Of a DNA stretch of 64,000 bases, positions 9,899 to 17,769 are shown piece by piece (position 1 is the first letter of the stretch; the number at the start of each line of letters is the position of its first letter). Made by a program: the position numbers and the translations under genes. The DNA comes from G942493375 sp942493375 (GTDB taxonomy: Bacteria; Armatimonadota; UBA5829). The notes beneath the pieces are model-generated. The model had not been told where the DNA came from, made no database searches, and saw only the letters and a list, made by a program, of their open reading frames with translations. The stretch spans positions 4,216,001 through 4,280,000 of the forward strand of contig OW818698.1 of the NCBI GenBank assembly GCA_942493375.1. The letters are read 5' to 3'.

Positions 9899-9956
9899 AA
9901 TGTCCTTATACCCGATAATCCATTATTTGATATGCATCCCTGCAACATTAATACTA

Positions 9957-10033
9957 GCACGCATTATTCATGATTGACTCGCTTTCGCCCCTACTGCCAG
10001 TCGAAAGCAGAGTTTGGTGAATAATGCGCGTTA
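9957..10033 (+). repeat. Dispersed 78-bp imperfect palindrome, copy A
   Basis: Begins GCACGCATTATTCATGATTG and ends GGTGAATAATGCGCGTTAA; the outer arms (GCATTATTCA / TGAATAATGC) and inner arms (GCTTTCG / CGAAAGC) pair around the core CCCCTACTGCC. It matches four other intergenic copies at 20155-20237, 22821-22900, 26257-26334 and 44719-44787. It lies upstream of the EPS operon start. The rest of the 9899-10282 gap holds AT-rich DNA in which I recognise no gene or clear promoter. Confidence 0.85.
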
Positions 10034-10282
10034 ACTGTCATATATCAAACAGTGTTCTTGTTCCTTGAACTGTTATAAACAATACAATAAAACCTGTGGC
10101 ACTACATCAATACTATACGGCATTTATTACCATATGATTCCATATTAAACAAATCCAGCCATTATACAGGCGAATTATACCATACGCCCAACAACTCATA
10201 CTTTGCATTATGGCATTTACTACTCAATTACTTAGGGTAGTGGGTGAGTATAGACAGAGCAATTCCGCAATACCTGTTCCCT

Positions 10283-12130
10283 TTACAAAACCTCTACACT
10301 CATCCTGGTCAGTCCATTATTAATAGTTAAAGTCATCGGATAAAAGCAAGTCATGTTGAAATCACCGGTTCTGGAGTTGTAGGCTCCCCATCCGTATCTG
10401 AAGATTGTTTTGCTGTAGGTTCCATTCCACCAGAATCCTCCGATTCGCAGTCCCGGGGTCAGTTTGGCCTTGATCGTATGCAGTTGGACTTCTTCGGCAT
10501 CATTTTCTATCCAGATTTCAAATCGTCTTCCTACTCGTTCTACACTCTTCATCCTGATGTGTTGATTGGGGAGGTCGGACTTGAAAACCATTTGGTTGTA
10601 ACCCTTATTCAAGTCTGCGAATAATATTGCTGCATTCTTTTCTCTGATTGTCCGGAATCCGGTTATGGCTCCTCCGGTTTGGAGGTCTGTATCTTTTATA
10701 TATGAAGGCAAGTTTGCCTGCCAGAGTATTCCAGCGTAGTCTGGTTGATCACTGTATGCAGTCAAATCGAATCCTGCCAGCTCATATAGGGCAGATTCAG
10801 GTGTAAGGGAAATACCGGCCATTATGTTCTGGCTGCTTTTGATTTTTAGGAAGACTTTTGGTTCGTTGTCGAATGGATATTCAAACTCTACGTCTTTTTC
10901 CGGCACAATGGTTTCATAATTGTATCGCCTGATATAGTTGAAACCTCTGGATTTCATGAACCAGAACTGGTGCTTCTTCTCTGCATACATTACCATCGGC
11001 TGATATGGCTGGTCTTTTCCTTTGCCTATGGCGTCCGGTATGTGGTCTTCGGAGTAGTAGATAAACTCCGAACTGTCTTTGATATTCTCTCGGTGCCAGT
11101 CTGCAAAATCGGTCATGCTCAATGGTTTTGCACCCAGACGAAGAGATGTTTCTATCTGGGTGAGGAATGTCTCCGTATTGGATGGGTTGAAAGTTGGGAA
11201 CTGATCGTAATAACCGGGTACATCCGGACCTTCGTCCATCCACATTGCTTCAAGTTGAAGCGGGATGTGCACGAACTTATTGTAAGCAGTCTGCTTTGCA
11301 TATTCTTCCAGTACAAGCCGGTGGAAATCGTATTTATCCAGCCCTTCGCTTCGATTAGTCATCTCAAGAGAGTTCAAACAGTATCCTGGTTGTCCCATTC
11401 TGGCCTGGGCCTCTACGCTTGTGGCAATGACAGGGGAGAATGGCCCCCAGTGTATCGCCAGCACGCTCTTATCGTCTATTTCCTGTTCAGGAACAGCATG
11501 GTTTGTGCGGTTTATATAGAACGGATGGGGCAGGGAGCCTTTGTGGTTGATACCTTCGCAGAAATAGTTCCAACAATAACCCCACGACACATCCAGGCCA
11601 ACCTCGCGCATCGCTCTCTGGGTGTCAGCACTGCCCCAGGGAGTAGCCAGTATGCGAGTGTCCTGGCCGATGGCTTCATCGTAATAACCTTTCAGATAAC
11701 TGAGCATAGTTAGTATCTCGCTGTATTCCATATCATGCAGCGATCTGAACTGTGCTTCTGGCTCCTTTGAAACATATCCATCCGCAGGTCTGGTTAATCC
11801 ACATGCCTCAACCCAGCCCTGATACTTCTCAGTATGACCATAGAATGCACTCTCGGAGGCTATCGCACTCTCCATTATGGCTACAGAATCTCCATAATCC
11901 CGATGGAATCTGCTGAGCGTTTCTTTATGCTCATTTAATGCTGCATAACTGCAAAGCCAGGTCACTGGCACATTATAGATAAGGTGACAGAACCGGTGGA
12001 TTTTCTCAATAGCTTCGTATTCCTGATGCAATCCAACAGGATCATTGGTCACTAGCATTTCCGGATGAGTGGATGATAAATGCACAGCAACGGTAAGGAA
12101 AAGATTTTGCGGTTTAAGGTCTAGCGTCAT
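10283..12130 (-). CDS. Putative carbohydrate-active beta/alpha-barrel protein (deacetylase/glycosidase-like)
   Basis: About 615 residues, no signal peptide, so probably cytoplasmic. The first half looks like a beta/alpha barrel related to polysaccharide deacetylases and barrel glycosidases: an early AVHLSSTHPEM strand, ILATPWGSADTQRAMREVG, and SVLAIHWGPFSP. The C-terminal third looks like a beta-sandwich. It may belong to the DUF3863/DUF3864-type families, recalled by resemblance only. I moved the start to the ATG at 12130 because GGAG sits 6 nt upstream; the ATG at 12157 has none. The gene stands alone between the EPS operon and the divergent flagellar genes. Substrate and reaction are unknown. 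Confidence 0.6.
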   Translation of the reverse strand: MTLDLKPQNLFLTVAVHLSSTHPEMLVTNDPVGLHQEYEAIEKIHRFCHLIYNVPVTWLCSYAALNEHKETLSRFHRDYGDSVAIMESAIASESAFYGHTEKYQGWVEACGLTRPADGYVSKEPEAQFRSLHDMEYSEILTMLSYLKGYYDEAIGQDTRILATPWGSADTQRAMREVGLDVSWGYCWNYFCEGINHKGSLPHPFYINRTNHAVPEQEIDDKSVLAIHWGPFSPVIATSVEAQARMGQPGYCLNSLEMTNRSEGLDKYDFHRLVLEEYAKQTAYNKFVHIPLQLEAMWMDEGPDVPGYYDQFPTFNPSNTETFLTQIETSLRLGAKPLSMTDFADWHRENIKDSSEFIYYSEDHIPDAIGKGKDQPYQPMVMYAEKKHQFWFMKSRGFNYIRRYNYETIVPEKDVEFEYPFDNEPKVFLKIKSSQNIMAGISLTPESALYELAGFDLTAYSDQPDYAGILWQANLPSYIKDTDLQTGGAITGFRTIREKNAAILFADLNKGYNQMVFKSDLPNQHIRMKSVERVGRRFEIWIENDAEEVQLHTIKAKLTPGLRIGGFWWNGTYSKTIFRYGWGAYNSRTGDFNMTCFYPMTLTINNGLTRMSVEVL

Positions 12131-12206
12131 TATGTTCTCCAAGCCTGTATGGATCAATCAGATTGTCTATGGATAGTATTCAATTTTGTCTGTTGATTTT
12201 CCTTGC

Positions 12207-12234
12207 TAAACATATCCTATTGTTATGTCGATAG
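12207..12234 (+). promoter_or_regulatory. Possible sigma-28 (FliA-type) promoter for flagellar genes
   Basis: TAAA at 12207-12210 and GTCGATAG at 12227-12234, separated by 16 nt, resemble the flagellar consensus TAAA-N15-GCCGATAA. It lies about 105 nt before the first rod gene, in the divergent gap from the barrel protein gene. The one-nt longer spacing makes this tentative. Confidence 0.35.
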
Positions 12235-12339
12235 GTAGATAAGGACTGTGGCAAGAGCTTTCTCGATATGTTGTATCGATGGGTTCACCACAGACTCAAC
12301 GAAAGCGGCTGAAAGCCATTTTCACAGGGAGAATCGATA

Positions 12340-13032
12340 ATGATTCGGTCACTTTACTCTGCTGCGAGCGGTATGGTTGCTCAATCTCTTAAGCAGGATA
12401 TTATTGCAAATAACATTGCTAACGCCCAAACCCCGGGATTTAAAAGGAGCAGAGTAGTCTCTGAGTCATTTGCCGAGGTTATGAATAAAGAAAATATTAA
12501 TTTTCCGGACTTGGACCGTCCAGCTTACCCGGACTCACCACTGAATCCAACGCTTGTACAAGCCAAGGACAATATTGATTTTAGCCAGGGATCAATTCAG
12601 ATGACCGGGAAACCTGAAGACCTTGCAATAACCGGTAAAGGATATTTCAATGTAGATACCGGTCAAGGGGTCAGATATACACGTGCAGGGGATTTTAGGC
12701 TTGATAAAGACAGGTATCTCTGCACTCAGGCAGGCGAAAAAGTATTGGGTGAAAAGGGACCTATCAAGATCCCTGATGCCCAGTGGCAGATAGATGATGA
12801 TGGTTCGGTGGTTTCAGCCGGCCAAACAATAGATAAACTCAAAATAACGGGTGGGGATGCTAAGGATACTCGCATCTTACAGGGTAGCCTGGAAGGTTCG
12901 AATGTGAGTATAATCCGCGAGATGGTTGGAATGATTGCCAACATGCGGGCCTATGAGGCAAACCAAAAAGTTATTACTTCATCCGACGAGACCCTTGGCA
13001 AAGCAGTCTCTGAAGTCGGAAAAGTTGCATAG
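12340..13032 (+). CDS. flgF: Flagellar basal-body rod protein, FlgF-like
   Basis: 230 residues of the flagellar rod/hook family. The N-terminus MIRSLYSAASGMVAQSL with IIANNIANAQTPGFKR is the flagellar basal-body rod signature, and the C-terminus carries the second conserved helix (REMVGMIANMRAYEANQKV). The shorter length and its position directly before flgG favour the proximal-rod protein FlgF. ATG at 12340 with GGGAG upstream. Secreted through the flagellar type III apparatus and assembled in the periplasmic rod. The stop is followed 12 nt later by flgG, so the genes are co-transcribed. FlgF versus a second FlgG paralogue cannot be fully separated. Confidence 0.85.
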   Translation: MIRSLYSAASGMVAQSLKQDIIANNIANAQTPGFKRSRVVSESFAEVMNKENINFPDLDRPAYPDSPLNPTLVQAKDNIDFSQGSIQMTGKPEDLAITGKGYFNVDTGQGVRYTRAGDFRLDKDRYLCTQAGEKVLGEKGPIKIPDAQWQIDDDGSVVSAGQTIDKLKITGGDAKDTRILQGSLEGSNVSIIREMVGMIANMRAYEANQKVITSSDETLGKAVSEVGKVA

Positions 13033-13044
13033 GGAGGACTCTGA

Positions 13045-13833
13045 ATGATACGCAGCCTTTTTACCGCGATTACGGGAATGGAAGCTCAACAGACAAATAT
13101 GGACGTTACAGCCAACAACCTGGCTAACGTTAACACTACCGGATTCAAAAGCAGTCGTGCAGATTTTCAAGACCTGCTCTACCAGACGGTGAGGGCAGCC
13201 GGATCCTCACAAGCTCAGGGAGTTCAGGTGCCAACCGGTATTCAAATCGGACTTGGAACCAGAATGGCGGCTACTCAGAAGATATTCTCTCAGGGAGGAT
13301 TTCAGGAAACCGACAACCCTTACGATATGGTAATCGAGGGTGAGGGATTCTTCCAGGTTAAGATGGCTACCGGTGAAACTGCCTATACCCGTGATGGACA
13401 CTTTGTGAAAGGCAGCGACGGACGTTTGGTTACATCAGATGGTTATCTGTTGGATCCTCCTATTACAGTTCCCACAGATGCTACGGACATAACCATTGGA
13501 GAAGATGGAACAGTATCCGCCAAAACCGGCGGCGCAACGACATCAGAGTCAATCGGACAGTTGGAACTGGTAAGGTTCTCAAACCAGGCTGGCCTGGACA
13601 GTGTAGGGCGCAACCTCTATAGAGCATGCCCGGCATCAGGTGATCCTATAACAGGTGAACCAGGTAAAACAGGATTTGGAACCATCAGGCAGAGTATGCT
13701 GGAGATGTCGAATGTGAGTGTCGTAAAAGAGATGGTGAACATGATACTTGCTCAACGCGCTTATGAAGTCAACTCCAAGTGCATTACAACTTCTGATGAA
13801 ATGATGAATATTGCCAACAGCCTTCGCAGGTAG
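13045..13833 (+). CDS. flgG: Flagellar distal rod protein FlgG
   Basis: 262 residues, the standard length of FlgG. N-terminus MIRSLFTAITGMEAQQ with VTANNLANVNTTGFK; central GEGFFQV and YTRDGHF segments; C-terminus VVKEMVNMILAQRAYEVNSK. These are the conserved D0/Dc and D1 features of FlgG. It forms the distal rod crossing the periplasm to the L ring. Preceded by GGGAGGA, 12 nt after flgF, and followed 8 nt later by flgA. Confidence 0.95.
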   Translation: MIRSLFTAITGMEAQQTNMDVTANNLANVNTTGFKSSRADFQDLLYQTVRAAGSSQAQGVQVPTGIQIGLGTRMAATQKIFSQGGFQETDNPYDMVIEGEGFFQVKMATGETAYTRDGHFVKGSDGRLVTSDGYLLDPPITVPTDATDITIGEDGTVSAKTGGATTSESIGQLELVRFSNQAGLDSVGRNLYRACPASGDPITGEPGKTGFGTIRQSMLEMSNVSVVKEMVNMILAQRAYEVNSKCITTSDEMMNIANSLRR

Positions 13834-13841
13834 GTTATGAT

Positions 13842-14810
13842 ATGAAACGCATTCTTGGTCTCCTGGTTGTTACTATTTTAGTTTGGTCGTGCTCATATGC
13901 ATTTGCGGGTCAGGCCAAAGTCAGTCTTAAAGGACAAGTTCAGGTGAAATCTGAAGGTATGGTCCATCTGAGTGATATTGCCAGTGTGCAAGGAACCCCA
14001 GCGCAGAAGCGTGCACTCGGTGATGTAGTCGTCTTGATTGCCCCAAAACCGGGCTGTACCAAGATAATTGGTGCTGATTATGTTCAGCGCAAATTAGACT
14101 CAGTTCGATTCAAGGATGTGCAGCTTGACGGAGCAGCCGAGGTATCAGTCGAAGGCGAGTGTGTACGCATTGAATCTGCAGACCTGCTGGAACAGGCAAA
14201 ATCATACCTTACTGGTCTCCTTCCAGTGTTGTCTACCGGGACATACAGTGTATCTGTGGTCAAAGAACCAGAGGAATTGATAATTCCGGTCGGATCCAAA
14301 GTTGAAATACTCCCCCGATTGATGTTTAGTGAACCCAAGACAGGTCCCAATTACATATTGCTTGATGCGAAAGTCGATGGCAAGGTAATGGGAACCGCAA
14401 GGGCCACTCTTAGGGCTGTAGTAATGGTTGAAGCATTGACTTCCTCAGCTACTATTCGAAAAGGTGAAGTTATAAGCACTCGAAACACTTCACTAAGACA
14501 GGTTGAGGCTGCAAATGGTAAGGAATACCTCAATGCCGATTTATTTGCAGGACAGGAACCTGTTGTCAGCAGCAGGACAATAATGCCTGGATCGGTAATT
14601 TGCGGCAGTGATGTAACTAGTCAATTGGCTGTAAAAAAAGGTGATGTTGTCACGCTGATAGTCAGATGTGGCAGTGTGAAACTGGCCACCTCTGCGGAAG
14701 CCAAAGAGGGTGGATGCCGGGGGGACAATATTTCGGTCAGGTCTGATATATCGACTGCTGATGTGAGAGCTAAGATTGTTGAACCAGGAATAGTTGAGAT
14801 CAAGAGGTAG
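13842..14810 (+). CDS. flgA: Flagellar P-ring assembly chaperone FlgA
   Basis: 322 residues with an N-terminal signal peptide (MKRILGLLVVTILVWSCSYAFAG) and a C-terminal SAF-type domain. Features include RATLRAVVMVEAL, TIRKGEVIS, RTIMPGSVI and VKKGDVVTLIV, matching the end of FlgA. The protein is periplasmic and helps FlgI subunits build the P ring. It is longer than the enterobacterial form because of an extended N-terminal half. The gene is in a tight operon with flgG and flgH. The client flgI is not adjacent, which is unusual. Confidence 0.85.
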   Translation: MKRILGLLVVTILVWSCSYAFAGQAKVSLKGQVQVKSEGMVHLSDIASVQGTPAQKRALGDVVVLIAPKPGCTKIIGADYVQRKLDSVRFKDVQLDGAAEVSVEGECVRIESADLLEQAKSYLTGLLPVLSTGTYSVSVVKEPEELIIPVGSKVEILPRLMFSEPKTGPNYILLDAKVDGKVMGTARATLRAVVMVEALTSSATIRKGEVISTRNTSLRQVEAANGKEYLNADLFAGQEPVVSSRTIMPGSVICGSDVTSQLAVKKGDVVTLIVRCGSVKLATSAEAKEGGCRGDNISVRSDISTADVRAKIVEPGIVEIKR

Positions 14811-14816
14811 AGTGAT

Positions 14817-15413
14817 ATGAGAATATATATATATATGACAAGTTTAGTCGTGTTGATTGGATTATTGTTATGCACGACTCCGATATTTTTATCTGCCGAG
14901 TCTCTTTGGGCTTCTGAAAAGACCAAGACAGGTTATGAGGACAAGAAGGCGTCCAAAGTAGGTGATGTTGTAACGGTGCTTATAGTCGAAACGGCATCAT
15001 CCTCTCAATCTGCGTCAACCGATGCCAAAAAGAGCAGCAGTTTTGACTCACCTGTGGGACTAGGTCCTTTGCTCAAACAGCTTCCAGCACTCCAGTTCAC
15101 AAATGGCGATACCCTGAAGGGTTCAGGTAATACTAATCGCACCAGTACTCTATCAGCATCTATGACTGTCAAAGTCGTAAGTCTTGATGAAGCAGGCAAC
15201 CTGAAAATTGAAGGAAGCCGTGAAGTCCAGACAAATGGTGAGAAGGCAACAATACGCCTTAGCGGTACAATCAGACCTCAAGATGTCTCTCAGGAAAACA
15301 CTGTGATGTCGACCTATGTTGCAGACGCCAAGATCCAATATGATGGAAAAGGTACCATAGGCAGTCGCCAAAAGGAAGGCATTATTCAGAGACTGTTCAA
15401 ATTGTTCTTCTGA
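14817..15413 (+). CDS. flgH: Flagellar L-ring protein FlgH
   Basis: 198 residues with a signal sequence ending near residue 26 and then the FlgH signatures: SLW at the mature start, KVGDVVTVLIVE, LSASMTVKV, GNLKIEGSREV and LSGTIRPQDV. FlgH forms the ring around the rod in the outer membrane, so its presence argues for a diderm envelope. Enterobacterial FlgH is a lipoprotein; here a Cys occurs in LLLC, but it does not fit the lipobox well, so lipidation is doubtful. Starts 6 nt after flgA and is the last flagellar gene of the operon. Confidence 0.9.
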   Translation: MRIYIYMTSLVVLIGLLLCTTPIFLSAESLWASEKTKTGYEDKKASKVGDVVTVLIVETASSSQSASTDAKKSSSFDSPVGLGPLLKQLPALQFTNGDTLKGSGNTNRTSTLSASMTVKVVSLDEAGNLKIEGSREVQTNGEKATIRLSGTIRPQDVSQENTVMSTYVADAKIQYDGKGTIGSRQKEGIIQRLFKLFF

Positions 15414-15484
15414 TAAGCAACCATGAAGAATGCGGAATAACAGGAATTTACGTATCTAGCGTAGTATAAGGACAATAGGACTAA

Positions 15485-15525
15485 AAGCCATATAAGACAA
15501 TGATGTCTTATGTGGCTTGTGTATT
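15485..15525 (+). terminator. Hairpin terminator after flagellar operon
   Basis: AAGCCATATAAGAC pairs with GTCTTATGTGGCTT (15485-15518) around a short loop and is followed by a T-rich GTGTATTT. It lies 70 nt after flgH and just before the ankyrin gene, so it probably separates the two units. Confidence 0.6.
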
Positions 15526-15540
15526 TGAGGTGGCATATCC

Positions 15541-16722
15541 GTGCGGAACATAGGCATAATGATTCTGTTTGTTGTTGTAGCACTAACTGTTGCTGCACTC
15601 GACGTGTCTGCGTCCACCATTCACCAGGCCTCGGCTAAAGGTGATCTCCTCCTGGTTAAAACGCTTATAAAGAATACACCATCATTGGTATCAGAACGAG
15701 ATGAGAGTGATGTAACACCTCTGCATCTTGCTTGTTTATACGGTCGGCTTTTGGTTGTCAGATTTCTTCTATCTGCAGGAGCGCCAATTGATGCAGTGAC
15801 AAAGAATGGGAACACACCCCTGTTATGGGCAGCTTGGCGCAAACACACCCCGGTAGTGAAGATTCTGCTATCCAAAGGCGCCAATGTTAATACGAAGTCT
15901 CGTGTAGGTATGACTCCGCTGCACTTTGCTGTCCAGAATGGGGATAAGGTGATGGCTGAGTTATTGCTGAATAATGGGGCTGATATATCTGCAAAAGATA
16001 GCCTCGGCCAAACAGCTATTGATCTGGCGCGAAAGAGTAAAACCGCAACTTTGATAGCTCTCTTCAAAAAGGTATCTGAGCCTAATATTGATGAAACTAA
16101 ACAAACGGAGATTGCAAAGAATACTCCAAAAATACCAGTTCCAGTTGTAGCAAAATTGCCTGTATTGAATATTAAACCTGCGGTGACAAAACCTACTGCC
16201 ATAGCTCAACCAGTAAAACAACCCAAACCAGTTGTATCCAAGCCTATCGAGATAGCAATTGTTCCTAAACGTATTCCTGTTAAACCAGTTAAACCAGTGA
16301 TACATCGTAGTGCAAAACCCGAACCTAAGGTTGTATTGACTCGAAGTATAATACTTGCCGTTCTTGCTGCTGCCAAAGATGAAAAGCCAGCTTCGCTCAA
16401 ATTTGTTCTGGACCGCAAACCGGGTCTGCGCAGTGCAATAGACCGCAATGGTGCAACGCTTTTGCACTGGTTGGCAGAAGCCGACTGGCCTGAAGGTATC
16501 GAGATGTTCGTCAAAGCCGGGGGGAATATCAATGCTCGAAAAACCAATGGTGTGACTCCACTGCAGGTAGCAGCTGCTCTTGGTAAGATCAAGGCACTAG
16601 ACACTTTGATTGGATTGGGTGCCAAACCCAGTTTAGAGGATTCTAAAGGCAGAACCGCACTCTCTATTGCACAAGAACGAGGCCAGGAAGAGGCATCTGA
16701 TCTGCTGATGAATAAGCCTTAA
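15541..16722 (+). CDS. Secreted ankyrin-repeat protein
   Basis: 393 residues. A signal peptide (IMILFVVVALTVAALDVSAS) is followed by a first block of ankyrin repeats (about 25-165) with DVTPLHLACLYGRLLVVRFLL, NTPLLWAAWRKH and MTPLHFAVQNGDKVMAELL. A linker of about 100 residues rich in Pro, Lys and Val (about 170-270) leads to a second ankyrin block (about 275-390) with ATLLHWLAEADWPEGIEMF and VTPLQVAAALGKIKALDTL. The start is GTG at 15541 with GAGGTGG upstream; an internal ATG at 15559 is an alternative. Probably a periplasmic or cell-surface protein-binding scaffold. Partner unknown. Confidence 0.85.
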   Translation: MRNIGIMILFVVVALTVAALDVSASTIHQASAKGDLLLVKTLIKNTPSLVSERDESDVTPLHLACLYGRLLVVRFLLSAGAPIDAVTKNGNTPLLWAAWRKHTPVVKILLSKGANVNTKSRVGMTPLHFAVQNGDKVMAELLLNNGADISAKDSLGQTAIDLARKSKTATLIALFKKVSEPNIDETKQTEIAKNTPKIPVPVVAKLPVLNIKPAVTKPTAIAQPVKQPKPVVSKPIEIAIVPKRIPVKPVKPVIHRSAKPEPKVVLTRSIILAVLAAAKDEKPASLKFVLDRKPGLRSAIDRNGATLLHWLAEADWPEGIEMFVKAGGNINARKTNGVTPLQVAAALGKIKALDTLIGLGAKPSLEDSKGRTALSIAQERGQEEASDLLMNKP

Positions 16723-16731
16723 ACGAACAAA

Positions 16732-16756
16732 GGGCGGAGTAAAAACTCCGCCCAAT
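16732..16756. terminator. Bidirectional hairpin terminator
   Basis: GGGCGGAGT (16732-16740) and ACTCCGCCC (16745-16753) form a perfect 9-bp stem with an AAAA loop. It lies between the convergent ankyrin (+) and AT-hook (-) genes and has T-rich sequence on the minus side. Confidence 0.75.
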
Positions 16757-16777
16757 TATTCCAGCAGTCGACCAAGG

Positions 16778-17041
16778 TTATATTGTTTTTGACTTGGCCG
16801 GTCGGCCCCTCTTTTTCTTGACCACCAATGGGGCCAAAGTCAACTCCCTGATCCTGCGAGATCTATAGTTCCGCTCATACCGGGTAAATTGCTGATCGAC
16901 TTCTTCCCTCAGATAACGCGAATCCGCGTCCTCATGTTCCTCTTCGGGTTCAATCTCTACGTCCTCTATCCGGTTTTGATATTCTGTTGTCTCTTCGCAG
17001 GCATCGGGAGCAACAATGATATTTGTTTTCTTTTCAGCCAA
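16778..17041 (-). CDS. Small acidic protein with C-terminal AT-hook
   Basis: 87 residues if started at the TTG at 17041, which has a strong GGGAGG 7 nt upstream; a longer reading from an ATG at 17107 has no ribosome binding site. The middle is very acidic (IEDVEIEPEEEHEDADS), followed by an arginine-rich stretch (RYERNYRSRRIREL) and a C-terminal KKKRGRPAKSK, an AT-hook whose GRP core inserts into the minor groove of AT-rich DNA. A DNA-binding or nucleoid-associated role is inferred from that motif alone. It is convergent with the ankyrin gene. I recognise no named family. Confidence 0.65.
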   Translation of the reverse strand: MAEKKTNIIVAPDACEETTEYQNRIEDVEIEPEEEHEDADSRYLREEVDQQFTRYERNYRSRRIRELTLAPLVVKKKRGRPAKSKTI

Positions 17042-17289
17042 AATCGTCGCCTCCCTTTGCGTTTTTAGTGTTTCTATACAGCAAAGCAATACTAGCAGCT
17101 TCGCCAAACCTCACCATTATATATATTATAGCCCAAAAAAACAAGAATTATAGCCACTGATGCAAAAATAGTTGAGATATTTTTATTTCTACTTGCCTGA
17201 GCTTGTATAAGCAGACTCAAAATACAGTTTCAGTCAGTTTATATGGAATAGAACACTATACCCATGTTCACTATTAAATATTCACCTCG

Positions 17290-17725
17290 ATGGTAGGCCA
17301 GCCAACTGTTGCTGTGAGGATATCCGATCTGGAAACCATGCTGGACCGGATTCAGAAATCAGTAAGGATAAGTCTAAGCACTCTAGCCAATGGGAAATAT
17401 CTCACTAATCTGATATGGGAAGCACAGATTCGCATCCATATGATGGTGGATATCTGCAGTTTGGGATGTATTGCAGGAAGATGGCAGTGGGTTCAGTGCA
17501 AAAAGCAAGCCTGAAAAGTGGCTGGTAGACTGGACACGTGAAAGCCCATCGACAGAGGGATTTACACCCTACACAGTGCGTGGTCCTCAGTTCAAGATGC
17601 AGAAGGTGAGTACTTTGTGGCTTTGGACTCAGGTAATAGGATTTCAGTATCTAGTAATGCGAAAGCATACCCATATTGTGGTGCAGGCTTCCAGCCTGCC
17701 ATCCTCCCGGGATTCATCAGGATGA
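17290..17725 (+). pseudogene. Decayed coding remnant, family unknown
   Basis: No intact gene occupies 17042-17769. Three overlapping frames contain protein-like stretches that follow one another: GSTDSHPYDGGYLQFG (about 17418-17465), then EDGSGFSAKSKPEKWLVDW and FTPYTVRGPQF in a second frame (about 17473-17600), then EGEYFVALDSGNRISVSSN in a third (about 17606-17665). This pattern suggests a gene broken by at least two frameshifts. The parent family is not recognised. The alternative is that these are chance open stretches. Confidence 0.3.
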
Positions 17726-17769
17726 CAGGCATGTAACCAGTGAATTGTATTGAGGCTGCGCTACAGATA

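Noticed and set aside
10970..11713. 247-codon plus-strand ORF
   Set aside because: It lies inside the barrel-protein gene on the other strand, has no ribosome binding site and its translation has no domain-like pattern.
15621..16625. Three minus-strand ORFs antisense to the ankyrin gene
   Set aside because: They are shadows of repeat-rich coding sequence; the plus-strand frame has clear ankyrin repeats and a signal peptide.
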